From Streptomyces sp. NBC_00568 (GTDB lineage Bacteria; Actinomycetota; Actinomycetes; Streptomycetales; Streptomycetaceae), in contig NZ_JAPENW010000001.1 in assembly GCF_026341855.1 (NCBI RefSeq), forward strand, positions 4,083,001 through 4,147,000: a DNA stretch of 64,000 nt, in the 5' to 3' direction. Positions within the stretch are counted from its first letter, which is position 1, and each line of letters begins with the position of its first letter. A program made the position numbers and the translations under genes. A model generated the notes under the pieces. It had not been told where the DNA came from. It ran no database searches and saw only the letters and a list, made by a program, of their open reading frames with translations. Below, piece by piece: positions 25,805 through 35,191 of this stretch.

Positions 25805-25906
25805 GCACGAGGTCGGAGCGTTGCGTGCGCCGGGGCCGCGGCGTCCTGGGTGCCGGGAGTCCACCGGTCCCGAAGGGCACCGCGGCCCGCAGGTCGCGTC
25901 GCGGCT

Positions 25907-26194
25907 TCAGGGACCCGCGGGTTCGCGTACCGGCTCGGGTGCGGAGGAGGCGGAGACGGACGCGGTCTCGAACTGCACCGGTACCCGCTCGCGGACGAGG
26001 GGAGCGGCGGCGGACGGTGCGGGCTTCGGCAGCGGGACCGTCATGGCCACGAGCAGTCCGAGCGCGAGCGCCGAGAGGGTGATCAGCACGATCCCCAGGC
26101 TCGAACTCGTCTGTGACAGCAGCAGCATGGCGAGGGTGGAGAAGATCACGGTGCAGGAACCGTAGGCGAGCTGTGCGGCGGTCGGACGAGGCAT
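25907..26194 (-). CDS. Small two-helix membrane protein
   Basis: This 95-residue protein has two hydrophobic helices (about 10-28 and 32-55) and a Pro/Ala/Glu-rich soluble C terminus. It has no recognised domain. It is convergent with the RDD pair. The ATG at 26194 is the last one before the helices; an extended frame upstream is not coding-like. Function unknown. Confidence 0.65.
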   Translation of the reverse strand: MPRPTAAQLAYGSCTVIFSTLAMLLLSQTSSSLGIVLITLSALALGLLVAMTVPLPKPAPSAAAPLVRERVPVQFETASVSASSAPEPVREPAGP

Positions 26195-26635
26195 GGCAAT
26201 CGTGTCCTCGGATGGGGGTTCTCCCCCCGGGGCCTCTCGCGATGGGGGAGGGTGCGGATAGAAATCGGGGGTGAGACAACGGTGTCGACTTGGCTTTTCG
26301 CCGACTTCCGACGCTTCGCCCAATCGACTCTATTCGCCTGCATGCCCGAGTGGAACGACCGGTAAGCGTGACCTTACCCACGGTGCCGGTGCACAGGGGG
26401 CGCACGGAGTCATCACGTCCACCAAGTGGACATTCGGGCGCGCCCGTTGAGGGGTTTCGGGGGCGTCCGGATAGCGAACGGAGGCTCCGCATAATGCACT
26501 TGCCAGGTTCAAGTCAAGATCTGTTTTTTCTTTGGTAACTCCGGTCAACTGTCGTCACTTGAATCGCGATAGCGCGCGCGGACCTCCATGACCCGGAACC
26601 CCCTCCGCGTGAACGCACGCGGGGGAGGACATCAA
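26195..26635. promoter_or_regulatory. Long promoter region of the M6 protease
   Basis: This 441-bp gene-free region lies between two divergent genes. It is notably AT-rich at 26495-26580 (runs of T and A around TTTTTTCTTTGG). That is unusual in this genome and suits a regulated promoter. I cannot place the exact -10/-35 boxes. Confidence 0.4.
26602..26625 (+). promoter_or_regulatory. Hairpin next to the ribosome binding site of the M6 protease
   Basis: CCTCCGCGT (26602-26610) pairs with ACGCGGGGG (26617-26625) with one T.G pair and a 6-nt loop. The 3' arm runs into the Shine-Dalgarno GGGGGAGG of the protease gene, so the stem could limit its translation. Confidence 0.4.
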
Positions 26636-28990
26636 GTGACCAACAGACCATGGACGTTCAGAGCAGCCGCAGTGGGCGTAGCCCTCGCGGCGGCCACCGC
26701 CACGTTCTCGACGTACGCCGTGGCGCAGGCCGACTCGGCCGCCGCTTCACCGGTCGTGGACCGCCACGACCCGCAGCCGGTCAAGAACACGGTCGACCAC
26801 GACCTCGACGGCCCGCTGAGCAAGACCCAGAACGCCCAGCGCCAGGAGGCGCTGAACCAGGTCATATCCGGCGACGCCAAGGTGCAGAACCGCAACGGCT
26901 CGCAGGTCGTCCAGCTGAAGAGCAAGAAGGGCGACAGCAAGTACGTCGAGCTGGGCCGCGAGAAGACCGACAAGATCTTCACGATCCTGGTCGAGTTCGG
27001 CGACAAGACGGACCCGAAGTACGGCGGCACCGCCGGCCCGAAGCACAACACGATCGCCAAGCCGGACCGCAAGAAGGACAACAGCACGGCCTGGCAGGCG
27101 GATTACAACCAGAAGCACTTCCAGGACCTCTACTTCGGCACCGGCAAGAACGTCGAGTCGATGAAGAAGTTCTACGAGACGCAGTCCTCGGGCCGCTACT
27201 CGGTGGACGGCGAGGTCGCCGACTGGGTCAAGGTGCCCTTCAACGAGGCCCGTTACGGCAACAACGCCTGCGGCGACACGAACTGCCCGAGCGTGTGGAA
27301 CGTCGTCAAGGACGGCGTCACCGCGTGGGTCGCCCAGCAGAAGGCGGCCGGCGCGTCCGACGCGGCCATCAAGGCGGACCTGGCCGGCTTCGACCAGTGG
27401 GACCGCTACGACTTCGACGGCGACGGCAACTTCAACGAGCCCGACGGCTACGTCGACCACTTCCAGATCGTGCACGCCGGTGAGGACGAGTCCGCGGGCG
27501 GCGGTGTACAGGGCGAGGACGCCATCTGGGCCCACCGCTGGTACGCGTTCGGCACCGACGCGGGTGCCACGGGTCCGGGCGACAACAAGCTCGGCGGCGC
27601 CCAGGTCGGCGACACCGGCATCTGGGTCGGCGACTACACCATCCAGCCGGAGAACGGCGGACTCGGCGTCTTCGCCCACGAGTACGGTCACGACCTCGGT
27701 CTGCCGGACCACTACGACACCGCCGGCGGCGACAACTCCACCGGCTTCTGGACCCTGATGTCCTCGGGTTCCTGGCTCGGCAGGGGCAAGGACTCCATCG
27801 GCGACCTCCCCGGCGACTTCAACGCCTGGGACAAGCTCCAGCTCGGCTGGCTGAACTACGACACCGCCAAGGCCGGCAAGCAGTCCACGCACAAGCTGGG
27901 TGTCGCCGAGTACAACACCTGGAACAAGCAGGCGCTCGTCGTCACGCTGCCGGAGAAGGCGGTCACGACCACGGTCGTCACCCCGGCGCAGGGCTCGACC
28001 CAGTGGTGGAGCGGCAGCGGTGACAACCTGAAGAACACGCTGACCCGGTCCGTGGACCTCACGGGCAAGTCGTCGGCGACGCTGACCCTCGACGGCTGGT
28101 ACGACATCGAGGCGAACTACGACTACCTGTACACCGAGGTCTCGACCGACGGCGGCGCCAACTGGACCGCTCTCGACGGCACGGTGAACGGCGCCGCGAT
28201 CCCGCGCGACGGCAGCGACAAGCCCGTCCTCACCGGCACCATCGACTCGTACGCGAAGCTGGCGTACCCGCTCGACGCCTACGCGGGCAAGAAGATCGAC
28301 GTCCGCTTCCGCTACCAGAGCGACGGCGGTGTGGCGCTGAAGGGCTTCGCGGCCGACGAGATCACCGTCACCGCGGACGGCACCGCGCTCTTCTCGGACA
28401 ACGCCGAGACGGCCGACGCCGCTTGGACCGCCAGTGGCTTCTCCCGCATCGGCGCCTCCTTCACCAAGGACTACGCGCAGTACTACCTCGCGGAGAACCG
28501 CCAGTACGTCTCGTACGACAAGACCCTCAAGGTCGGCCCGTACAACTTCGGCTTCTCGACGACCCGTCCGGACTGGGTGGAGCACTACGCCTACCAGAAC
28601 GGCCTGTTGATCTGGAAGTGGGACACCTCGCAGGCGGACAACAACACCAGCCAGCACCCGGGTGTCGGCCTCGCGCTTCCGGTCGACGCGCACTCGAAGG
28701 CCCTGTGGTGGGAGAACGGCACGCTGATGCGCAACCGCATCCAGGCCTACGACTCCACCTTCAGCCTGTACCGCACGGACGGCATCACGCTCCACAGCGC
28801 CGACGTCGCCACGAAGATCCCGTCGAAGAAGGGCGTGTCGGTCTTCAACGACCACACCAGCGACTACTACGACAACAGGAACCCGACCGGCGGCGTCAAG
28901 ATCACTGACACCAACACCAAGATCCAGATCGTCAAGGAGGCCAAGGACGGCTCGACGATCTCCCTCAAGGTCGGTCCCGCAGTGAAGTAG
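26636..28990 (+). CDS. Secreted M6-family metalloprotease (immune inhibitor A type)
   Basis: This 784-residue exported zinc protease starts with a signal peptide (about 1-33, ending AQADS). A propeptide follows, then the M6 catalytic domain with HEYGHDLGLPDH (zinc His348 and His352, Glu349). A calcium-loop-like DFDGDGNFNEPDG lies at about 260-272. The C-terminal part holds jelly-roll/VEG-type regions. Relatives of Bacillus InhA degrade host or environmental proteins. The GTG at 26636 follows GGGGGAGG by 6 nt and is preferred to the ATG at 26588, which has no signal-peptide context. It ends in a strong terminator. Confidence 0.9.
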   Translation: MTNRPWTFRAAAVGVALAAATATFSTYAVAQADSAAASPVVDRHDPQPVKNTVDHDLDGPLSKTQNAQRQEALNQVISGDAKVQNRNGSQVVQLKSKKGDSKYVELGREKTDKIFTILVEFGDKTDPKYGGTAGPKHNTIAKPDRKKDNSTAWQADYNQKHFQDLYFGTGKNVESMKKFYETQSSGRYSVDGEVADWVKVPFNEARYGNNACGDTNCPSVWNVVKDGVTAWVAQQKAAGASDAAIKADLAGFDQWDRYDFDGDGNFNEPDGYVDHFQIVHAGEDESAGGGVQGEDAIWAHRWYAFGTDAGATGPGDNKLGGAQVGDTGIWVGDYTIQPENGGLGVFAHEYGHDLGLPDHYDTAGGDNSTGFWTLMSSGSWLGRGKDSIGDLPGDFNAWDKLQLGWLNYDTAKAGKQSTHKLGVAEYNTWNKQALVVTLPEKAVTTTVVTPAQGSTQWWSGSGDNLKNTLTRSVDLTGKSSATLTLDGWYDIEANYDYLYTEVSTDGGANWTALDGTVNGAAIPRDGSDKPVLTGTIDSYAKLAYPLDAYAGKKIDVRFRYQSDGGVALKGFAADEITVTADGTALFSDNAETADAAWTASGFSRIGASFTKDYAQYYLAENRQYVSYDKTLKVGPYNFGFSTTRPDWVEHYAYQNGLLIWKWDTSQADNNTSQHPGVGLALPVDAHSKALWWENGTLMRNRIQAYDSTFSLYRTDGITLHSADVATKIPSKKGVSVFNDHTSDYYDNRNPTGGVKITDTNTKIQIVKEAKDGSTISLKVGPAVK

Positions 28991-29016
28991 TCAGTATTTC
29001 CGCAGGTCAGAAGCGT

Positions 29017-29050
29017 ATCGGCGGCAACCCTCTGGCGGGTTGCCGCCGAT
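29017..29050 (+). terminator. Terminator of the M6 protease gene
   Basis: A 14-bp perfect stem (29017-29030 with 29037-29050), 6-nt loop, then CGTGTTT. Confidence 0.85.
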
Positions 29051-29111
29051 CGTGTTTAGGTGCGTCCTGTGCCCGGCTTATTGACACTGACTCGCACGGG
29101 GGTGTGACCGC

Positions 29112-29477
29112 ATGGCCGCAGGAGGTTTCTGCAGATTGCCGAACGGCAGCGTCGTGGTGGCGCTGAACCTGCCCAGTCCGGCAGGTTCCGGCGCCGGCTG
29201 CATACGGTTCCTGGTCGTCGCCCAGAACCGTGCCCGCGCCCTGACGCGCCTGCGCAATCTGGGCCTGCGCGCCGTCTACCTGCGGGGCAACGCGTCCCCG
29301 CCCACACCCGACGAGATCACCGCGGTCCTGCACCACCCCGACGGGCTCATATGGCGCACGGCACCCGACGCCGGCGTCCCGGGCACCGGCGTCACCGGCA
29401 TCGGTGTCCCCGAGCTCCCCCAGGAGCTGTGGCACCCGATCAGGACGCTGCTCAGACGCCCGGCACCGCAGCCATGA
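29112..29477 (+). CDS. Conserved-type hypothetical protein
   Basis: This 121-residue soluble protein has alternating strands and helices (SVVVALNLPSPAGSGAGCIR, RALTRLRNLGLRAVYLRGNA). It has no recognised domain. The ATG at 29112 has a GGGGG run 9 nt upstream. It looks coding on this strand: the competing minus-strand frame lacks codon bias. Function unknown. Confidence 0.65.
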   Translation: MAAGGFCRLPNGSVVVALNLPSPAGSGAGCIRFLVVAQNRARALTRLRNLGLRAVYLRGNASPPTPDEITAVLHHPDGLIWRTAPDAGVPGTGVTGIGVPELPQELWHPIRTLLRRPAPQP

Positions 29478-29538
29478 CGAACCGGACGGGACGGCGAGTG
29501 ACGTCGTACGACCCTGTGTGATGCGCGGGGCGTCCCGG

Positions 29539-30123
29539 CTAGACCACGGGCTTGCCCGTGAGCTCCACCCCGGCCGCGCGCAGCTCTTCCAGCGCGCGTT
29601 CCGTCGTCTCCTCGGCCACTCCGGCCGTCAGGTCGAGCAGGACGGTCGTGCGGAAGCCCTGCTCCGCGGCGTCCAGAGCGGTCGCCCGTACGCAGTGGTC
29701 GGTCGCGATGCCGACCACGTCGACCTCGCCGATCCCGCGGGCGCGCAGCCAGTCGCCCAGCGGCATGCCGTTCTCGTCGGCGCCCTCGAAGCCGCTGTAC
29801 GCCGCCGCGTAGGCGCCCTTGTCGAAGACGGCGTCGATCGCGCCGGAGGCGACGGCCGGGGCGAAGTTCGGGTGGAAGCCGACCCCTTCCGTACCGGCCA
29901 CGCAGTGCGCGGGCCAGGAGTGCACGTAGTCGGGGTTGTCGGCGAAGTGGCCCCCGGGGGCGATGTGGAGGTCGCGGGTGGCGACGACATGCCGGTAGCC
30001 GGCGGGTGCCTGCCCGATCAGCTCCGTGATGGCGGCGGCCACATCGGCGCCCCCGGACACCGCGAGGCTGCCTCCCTCGCAGAAGTCGTTCTGCACGTCT
30101 ACGACGATCAAGGCGCGGCGCAT
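29539..30123 (-). CDS. pncA: Nicotinamidase
   Basis: This 194-residue isochorismatase-family hydrolase converts nicotinamide to nicotinate and ammonia in NAD salvage. The catalytic triad is Asp9 (VDVQNDF), Lys102 (FDKG) and Cys144 (ATDHCVRAT). The metal ligands Asp51, His53 and His69 are present. GAAGGA precedes the ATG. It lies directly downstream of pncB on the same strand, separated by 197 bp, and nicotinate from this enzyme is the substrate of PncB. Confidence 0.93.
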   Translation of the reverse strand: MRRALIVVDVQNDFCEGGSLAVSGGADVAAAITELIGQAPAGYRHVVATRDLHIAPGGHFADNPDYVHSWPAHCVAGTEGVGFHPNFAPAVASGAIDAVFDKGAYAAAYSGFEGADENGMPLGDWLRARGIGEVDVVGIATDHCVRATALDAAEQGFRTTVLLDLTAGVAEETTERALEELRAAGVELTGKPVV

Positions 30124-30320
30124 GGGCGGTGTCCTTCGGCTATGGGTGCGGCAGACAAGGGTGCGGGCCCGGCCGTTGAACTTCCGAGCCTAGAGACTTC
30201 GAGCGCGGTGCGGGAGGGGGTATTCGGCTTCCACGGCCCGAGCGGGCACGCTGCCGTTGCATTCCCGCTCACCCGGGGTTCATGCGCGGCGCCACTCCTG
30301 CCCCGCCCGCCTCCCGCGCC

Positions 30321-31700
30321 TCAGACGTATTCGGTGGGAAGCACCGGCTCTCCGCGCGACAACTGTGTCGCCGACAGCGGCAGCCGGGCCCGGACGTCCG
30401 CGTGCCGGTCGCGTACGACGTCGAGCGGCTCGCGGGACAGGACCTGTCCGCCCTTGACCAGCTGGACCAGGAGCTGCTGGTCGGCCAGCTCGCCGGGCAC
30501 CGGCCCGACGCCGATCACCTCGGCCTCCGCGACCCCGTGCTCGTCCAGCCGCCGCGCGGCCCACTTGCGCCCGCCGATGGACGTCTTCCCGCCGGTGGAC
30601 TTCTTGGCCACCGCCACCATCGGCGCCTTCGGGTCGGCGGACTCGGCGCGGGCGACCAGTTTGTAGACCATCGAGCAGGTCGGATGGCCGGATCCCGTCA
30701 CCAGCTGGGTGCCGACGCCGTACGCGTCCACGGGCGCCGCCGCCAGCGAGGCGATGGCGTACTCGTCGAGGTCGGAGGTCACGACGATCTTCGTCCCGGT
30801 CGCGCCCAGCTCGTCCAGCTGCTGGCGCACCCGGTGGGCGACGAGCAGCAGGTCGCCGGAGTCGATGCGCACCGCGCCGAGCTCGGTGCCGGCCACCTCG
30901 ACGGCCGTCCGGACCGCCTCGGCGACGTCGTAGGTGTCCACGAGCAGCGTGGTGCCCCGGCCCAGCGAGTTCACCTGGGCCTGGAAGGCGTCCCGCTCGT
31001 GGTCGTGCAGCAGGGTGAAGGCGTGCGCGGAGGTGCCCACGGTCGGGATGCCGTAGCGGAAACCGGCGGCCAGGTCGGAGGTGGTGGTGAACCCGCCGAT
31101 GTACGCGGCCCGCGAGGCGGCCACCGCGGCCAGCTCGTGGGTGCGCCGGGCGCCCATCTCGATCAGCGGCCGCCCGCCCGCCGCGGAGGCCATCCGGGAG
31201 GCGGCGGCCGCGATGGCGGAGTCGTGGTTGAGGATCGACAGGATGACCGTCTCCAGGAGCACGCACTCCGCGAAGCTGCCCTCGACCCGCAGGAGAGGGG
31301 AGCCGGGGAAGTACACCTCGCCCTCGGGGTAGCCCCAGATGTCCCCGCCGAAGCGGTACGAGGCGAGCCACTCGATGGTCGGCTCGTCCACGATCCCGCG
31401 CTCGCGCAGAAAGCCGAGGACGTCCGCTTCGAACCGGAAGTTCTCGACCGCGTCGAGGACGCGTCCGGTGCCCGCGACGACTCCGTAGCGCCGCCCCTCG
31501 GGCAGCCGCCGGGTGAAGACCTCGAAGACCGAGCGCCGCTCGGCGGTTCCGGCCGCGAGCGCGGCCTGCAGCATCGTCAGCTCGTACTGGTCCGTGAAGA
31601 GCGCCGTAGAAGGAACGTCCATCCGTCGCCCGCCACCACCCTTCTGGGGAAGCGCTTCGCGCCCTTCTTCTTCCGGCAGCCCAAGGTCCGCTGTGTTCAT
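30321..31700 (-). CDS. pncB: Nicotinate phosphoribosyltransferase
   Basis: This 459-residue enzyme makes nicotinate mononucleotide from nicotinate, PRPP and ATP, the entry step of the Preiss-Handler NAD pathway. It has TDQYELTMLQAAL near the N terminus, His226 in GTSAHAF (the autophosphorylated His), and the RIDSGDL and KLSTG-like KKSTGGK motifs. The ATG at 31700 has TACGAT ending 7 nt upstream and no ribosome site, suggesting a leaderless transcript; an internal ATG at residue 27 is less likely. It pairs with pncA. Confidence 0.92.
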   Translation of the reverse strand: MNTADLGLPEEEGREALPQKGGGGRRMDVPSTALFTDQYELTMLQAALAAGTAERRSVFEVFTRRLPEGRRYGVVAGTGRVLDAVENFRFEADVLGFLRERGIVDEPTIEWLASYRFGGDIWGYPEGEVYFPGSPLLRVEGSFAECVLLETVILSILNHDSAIAAAASRMASAAGGRPLIEMGARRTHELAAVAASRAAYIGGFTTTSDLAAGFRYGIPTVGTSAHAFTLLHDHERDAFQAQVNSLGRGTTLLVDTYDVAEAVRTAVEVAGTELGAVRIDSGDLLLVAHRVRQQLDELGATGTKIVVTSDLDEYAIASLAAAPVDAYGVGTQLVTGSGHPTCSMVYKLVARAESADPKAPMVAVAKKSTGGKTSIGGRKWAARRLDEHGVAEAEVIGVGPVPGELADQQLLVQLVKGGQVLSREPLDVVRDRHADVRARLPLSATQLSRGEPVLPTEYV

Positions 31701-31819
31701 GGCAGGGATCGTACCCCCATCTCGTCACTTTGACGATTTCTGGGGACCCGGAGATTCCCGGGGGAGTCGCCCCCCTTTTCGGGGGTCCGTTTGTGCGGGT
31801 GACCCCCTCTGGTGGCAGC

Positions 31820-32137
31820 ATGGGCGATGTGACGGCTCCCGCACCTCTAGAGATCGAGAAGACCGAGTCGGCGGAGGAGGTCTTCGCCGTACCCGAGCCG
31901 GACGTCCCCTGGGTCACGATCGTCCACAACGACCCGGTCAACCTCATGAGCTACGTGACGTATGTCTTCCAGTCGTACTTCGGCTACTCCAAGGACAAGG
32001 CCACCAAGCTGATGATGGACGTCCACCACAAGGGCCGGGCCGTCGTTTCCAGCGGCACGCGCGAGGAGATGGAGCGCGACGTGCAGGCCATGCACGGCTA
32101 CGGTCTGTGGGCCACCCTTCAGCAGGACCGGAAGTAG
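31820..32137 (+). CDS. clpS: ClpS adaptor of the Clp protease
   Basis: This 105-residue protein hands N-degron substrates to the Clp ATPase. It has the ClpS core with VHNDPVNLMSYVTYVF and MMDVHHKGRAVV, which make the N-degron pocket, and a short flexible N-terminal tail (about 25 residues). The ATG at 31820 is used. It is followed 53 bp later by a DUF2017 gene, a linkage that is common in actinobacteria. Confidence 0.93.
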   Translation: MGDVTAPAPLEIEKTESAEEVFAVPEPDVPWVTIVHNDPVNLMSYVTYVFQSYFGYSKDKATKLMMDVHHKGRAVVSSGTREEMERDVQAMHGYGLWATLQQDRK

Positions 32138-32178
32138 CCGGACCCCTGTCACCCACCCGCGAGCAGGACCGGAAGTAG
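32121..32178. repeat. 17-bp direct duplication at the 3' end of clpS
   Basis: The last 17 bases of clpS including its stop (32121-32137) recur exactly at 32162-32178, 13 bp before the next start codon. It looks like a local duplication. Confidence 0.75.
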
Positions 32179-32190
32179 CGAACTCACTCC

Positions 32191-32796
32191 ATGCCTGGAC
32201 ACTTCGAACCGCTCCCCGGCGGCGGCGCGGCCGTCGCGCTCGACGAGGTCGAGATCTCCATCATCCGCTCCCTCGCCGTCCAGCTCCTGGAGCTCATCGG
32301 TCCCGGCCCCGCGGAGAACGCCGCCGCCGACCCGCTCGCCGAGCTGTTCGCGGAGGGCCCCAGCGAGCCGCCGAGCGACCCGGTGCTCAGGCGGCTGTTC
32401 CCCGACGCCTACAGCGGCCCCGACGTCGAGGCCGCCTCGCCCGAGCAGGCCGAGGAGCAGCGAGCCCACTCCGCGGAGTTCCGCCGCTTCACCGAGAACG
32501 ACCTGCGCGCCGGCAAGCGCGAGAACGCCCTCACGATGATCCGCTCGCTGGACGGCCTGACGCCCGGCGGTGACGGCGGAGCGGTCCTCAAGCTGACCAC
32601 CGCGCAGTCCGAGCAGTGGCTGCGCGCCCTGAACGACCTGCGGCTCGCGATCGGTTCCCGGCTCGACGTCGTCGACGAGGAGGACACCGACCTCCTCTAC
32701 CGCCTCCCGGACGAGGACCCGCGCAAGCCGATGGTGATGGCGTACCTCTGGCTGGGTGGACTCCAGGAGACCCTGGTCGAAACCCTTATGCCTTGA
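32191..32796 (+). CDS. DUF2017 domain-containing protein
   Basis: This 201-residue acidic, largely helical protein matches DUF2017 (start GGAAVALDEVEISIIRSLAVQLLEL; end DPRKPMVMAYLWLGGLQETLVETLMP). Its place after clpS is conserved in actinobacteria, which suggests a link to proteolysis; the biochemical role is unknown. Confidence 0.85.
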   Translation: MPGHFEPLPGGGAAVALDEVEISIIRSLAVQLLELIGPGPAENAAADPLAELFAEGPSEPPSDPVLRRLFPDAYSGPDVEAASPEQAEEQRAHSAEFRRFTENDLRAGKRENALTMIRSLDGLTPGGDGGAVLKLTTAQSEQWLRALNDLRLAIGSRLDVVDEEDTDLLYRLPDEDPRKPMVMAYLWLGGLQETLVETLMP

Positions 32797-32868
32797 TCTG
32801 TCGGGACATAACACCTCTCGTGTTCGCTCAGCGGACGCTCAAATCCGGATAACGATCGCGTCACCGTG

Positions 32869-32890
32869 ACCGCGCCCTATGGGGCGCGGT
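32869..32890 (+). terminator. Terminator of clpS-DUF2017
   Basis: ACCGCGCCC (32869-32877) pairs with GGGCGCGGT (32882-32890), 4-nt loop, followed by TCGACGTTTTGTCC. The remaining bases to 33126 hold no gene. Confidence 0.75.
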
Positions 32891-33126
32891 TCGACGTTTT
32901 GTCCGGTTCTTCCTGTGGTCTGCGCGACACGACCCTCAACCGATCAACGCCGCCGCCGTGATAGATCTTCACGACCGCCCGGCAGGACACCACCCATGTC
33001 CCGCCGGGTGCGCCACCGAGCCGGCGGACCGCCGGCCAGGCACAGCTCCACCTATCCGGGGGGATCGGAAACCGATCCGAAGCCAAGGGACTGGCTCGGA
33101 CCGGCATGGAGAAAGGCGCACCAGAC

Positions 33127-34578
33127 ATGACCTCATCGCAGGTCGGCAAGCAGTACGACGGCAGTGAGGCCGTGGGCGGCGACGCCCCCGAAGAGGGGTA
33201 CGAGCGCGGGCTCGGCAGCCGTCAGGTCCAGATGATCGCGATCGGCGGCGCCATCGGCGTCGGCCTGTTCCTGGGAGCCGGGGCGAACATCGCCAAGGCC
33301 GGCCCCAGCCTGATCATGATGTACGCCCTCGCGGGCGTGATCATCTTCTTCATCATGCGGGCGCTCGGCGAGCTCCTGCTCTACCGCCCGGTCTCGGGCT
33401 CCTTCGCGGAGTACTCCCGCGAGTTCCTCGGCCCGTTCTTCGGCTACTTCACCGGCTGGACGTACTGGCTGATGTGGGTGGTCACCGGCATGGCCGAGCT
33501 CACGGCCGCCGCGATCTACGTCCACTACTGGTTCCCGACGGTCCCCCAATGGGTGACGGCACTCGTCTTCCTGGTCGTCCTGTTCGTGGCGAACCTGATC
33601 TCCGTCAAGCTCTTCGGCGAGATCGAGTTCTGGTTCTCGATGGTCAAGGTCACCGCCCTGATCGGCATGATCGTGATCGGCCTCGGCGTCCTCACCTTCG
33701 GTTTCAGCTCCGCCGGTGACACCGCCTCCGTCGCCAACCTCTGGCAGTTCGACGGCTTCTTCCCCAAGGGCGTCGGCTCGTCCCTGATGACCCTGCAGGG
33801 CGTCATGTTCGCCTACCTCGCCGTCGAGCTCGTCGGCGTCACGGCGGGCGAGTCCGAGGACCCCGAGAAGACGCTCCCGAAGGCCATCAACACGCTCCCG
33901 TGGCGCATCGCCCTCTTCTACGTCGGTGCCCTCTCGGTCATCCTCTGCGTCGTGAAGTGGACGGAGTTCGCACCGGGCGTGAGCCCCTTCGTCGCGGCCT
34001 TCGCGAAGATCGGCATCCCGGCCGGCGCGGCCATCGTCAACTTCGTGGTCCTCACCGCCGCCCTGTCCTCCTGCAACTCGGGCATGTACTCCACGGGCCG
34101 CATGCTGCGGAACCTGGCCGACAGCGGCGAGGCCCCGAAGGTCTTCAGCAAGCTGTCGTCGACCAAGACGCCCGCGCTCGGCATCACGATCTCCGTGCTC
34201 TTCATGGGCATCGGCGTGATCCTCAACTACGTCGTCCCCGAGAAGGCCTTCGGCTACGTCACCTCGGTGGCCACTGCGGCCGGCATCTGGACCTGGCTGA
34301 TGATCCTCGTCAGTCACATCCTCTACCGCCGCGCGGTCGACGCCGGCCGGCTGCCGGCCTCGTCCTTCCCGGCCCCCGGCGGCGCGAAGTGCAGCTGGGT
34401 CGCGGTCGTGTTCCTCCTCTTCGTCACCGGCCTGATCGCGTACGACTCCGAGTCCCGCATCTGCCTGTTCGTGATGGCCGGCTGGGCCGCCGCGCTGGCC
34501 ATCGGCTGGGCGATCCTCAAGGCACGCAACCCGCAGGTCACCGAACGTCACGAGCAGGAGTTCGAGACCGTCGGCTGA
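33127..34578 (+). CDS. APC-family amino acid permease
   Basis: This 483-residue membrane protein has about 12 helices. The family signature is IGGAIGVGLFLGAG near the start of helix 1, with GSFAEYSREFLGPFFGYFTGW after it and a VELVGVTAGESEDPEKTLPKAINTLPWRI segment in helix 6-7. It resembles AnsP/CycA/ProY-type H+ symporters; the exact amino acid is not evident. The ATG at 33127 follows GAGAAAGG by 10 nt; a second ATG seven codons upstream is less good. Confidence 0.9.
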   Translation: MTSSQVGKQYDGSEAVGGDAPEEGYERGLGSRQVQMIAIGGAIGVGLFLGAGANIAKAGPSLIMMYALAGVIIFFIMRALGELLLYRPVSGSFAEYSREFLGPFFGYFTGWTYWLMWVVTGMAELTAAAIYVHYWFPTVPQWVTALVFLVVLFVANLISVKLFGEIEFWFSMVKVTALIGMIVIGLGVLTFGFSSAGDTASVANLWQFDGFFPKGVGSSLMTLQGVMFAYLAVELVGVTAGESEDPEKTLPKAINTLPWRIALFYVGALSVILCVVKWTEFAPGVSPFVAAFAKIGIPAGAAIVNFVVLTAALSSCNSGMYSTGRMLRNLADSGEAPKVFSKLSSTKTPALGITISVLFMGIGVILNYVVPEKAFGYVTSVATAAGIWTWLMILVSHILYRRAVDAGRLPASSFPAPGGAKCSWVAVVFLLFVTGLIAYDSESRICLFVMAGWAAALAIGWAILKARNPQVTERHEQEFETVG

Positions 34579-34632
34579 CCGCCCCCACGGACGTCCGGCC
34601 GCTCCGGCCACCGCTCAGGACGTCCGGCATTC

Positions 34633-34669
34633 GGGCCGTCCCGTACCACACCTCGGTACGGGACGGCCC
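34633..34669 (+). terminator. Terminator of the amino acid permease gene
   Basis: A 15-bp perfect stem (34633-34647 with 34655-34669), 7-nt loop, then TTCTGTCT. It ends 20 bp before mec. Confidence 0.85.
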
Positions 34670-34689
34670 TTCTGTCTATCCTGACCAGC

Positions 34690-35112
34690 ATGCTGACCAT
34701 CACCGAGGCCCTGTTCGACCAGATCGTCGCGCACGCGCGCCAGGACCACCCCGACGAGGCGTGCGGCGTCGTCGCGGGGCCCGCGGGCACCGACCGCCCC
34801 GAGCGGTTCATCCCGATGCTGAACGCGGCCCGATCGCCCACGTTCTACGAGTTCGACTCCGGCGACCTGCTGAAGCTCTACCGCGAGATGGACGACCGCG
34901 ACGAGGAGCCCGTCGTCATCTACCACTCGCACACCGCGACCGAGGCCTACCCCTCCCGCACCGACCTCTCCTACGCGAACGAACCGGGCGCGCACTACGT
35001 GCTGGTCTCCACGGCGGACACGGACGACGCCGGCCCCTTCCAGTTCCGCTCGTACCGGATCGTGGAGGGCGAGGTCACGGAGGAGGAGGTCAAGGTCGTG
35101 GAGAGCTACTGA
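34690..35112 (+). CDS. mec: JAMM/Mpn metallopeptidase of the CysO pathway
   Basis: This 140-residue zinc peptidase has the JAMM motif: Glu23, His79-Ser-His81 and Ser89/Asp92 (in SRTD). In Mycobacterium tuberculosis Mec cleaves cysteine from CysO-cysteine. A TATCCT box ends 7 nt before the ATG and there is no ribosome site, so it is likely leaderless and has its own promoter. In this window it may also trim the Met-Ala tail of CysO to expose Gly-Gly. Confidence 0.9.
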   Translation: MLTITEALFDQIVAHARQDHPDEACGVVAGPAGTDRPERFIPMLNAARSPTFYEFDSGDLLKLYREMDDRDEEPVVIYHSHTATEAYPSRTDLSYANEPGAHYVLVSTADTDDAGPFQFRSYRIVEGEVTEEEVKVVESY

Positions 35113-35179
35113 TCTCACCCGTCGAACCAAAAGCGTCCGGAATGCGAGATCACACACCGGGACCCGTACCGGGAATCGA

Positions 35180-35185
35180 TACGAT
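35180..35185 (+). promoter_or_regulatory. Likely -10 box of the leader peptide/cysO-cysM transcript
   Basis: TACGAT at 35180-35185 is followed after 6 nt by the ATG of the leader peptide, so transcription should begin at or next to the start codon. Confidence 0.5.
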
Positions 35186-35191
35186 GAGCCC

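Noticed and set aside
29007..29435. Minus-strand frame over the hypothetical gene at 29112
   Set aside because: The plus-strand frame has the better codon bias and a plausible start; both cannot be coding.
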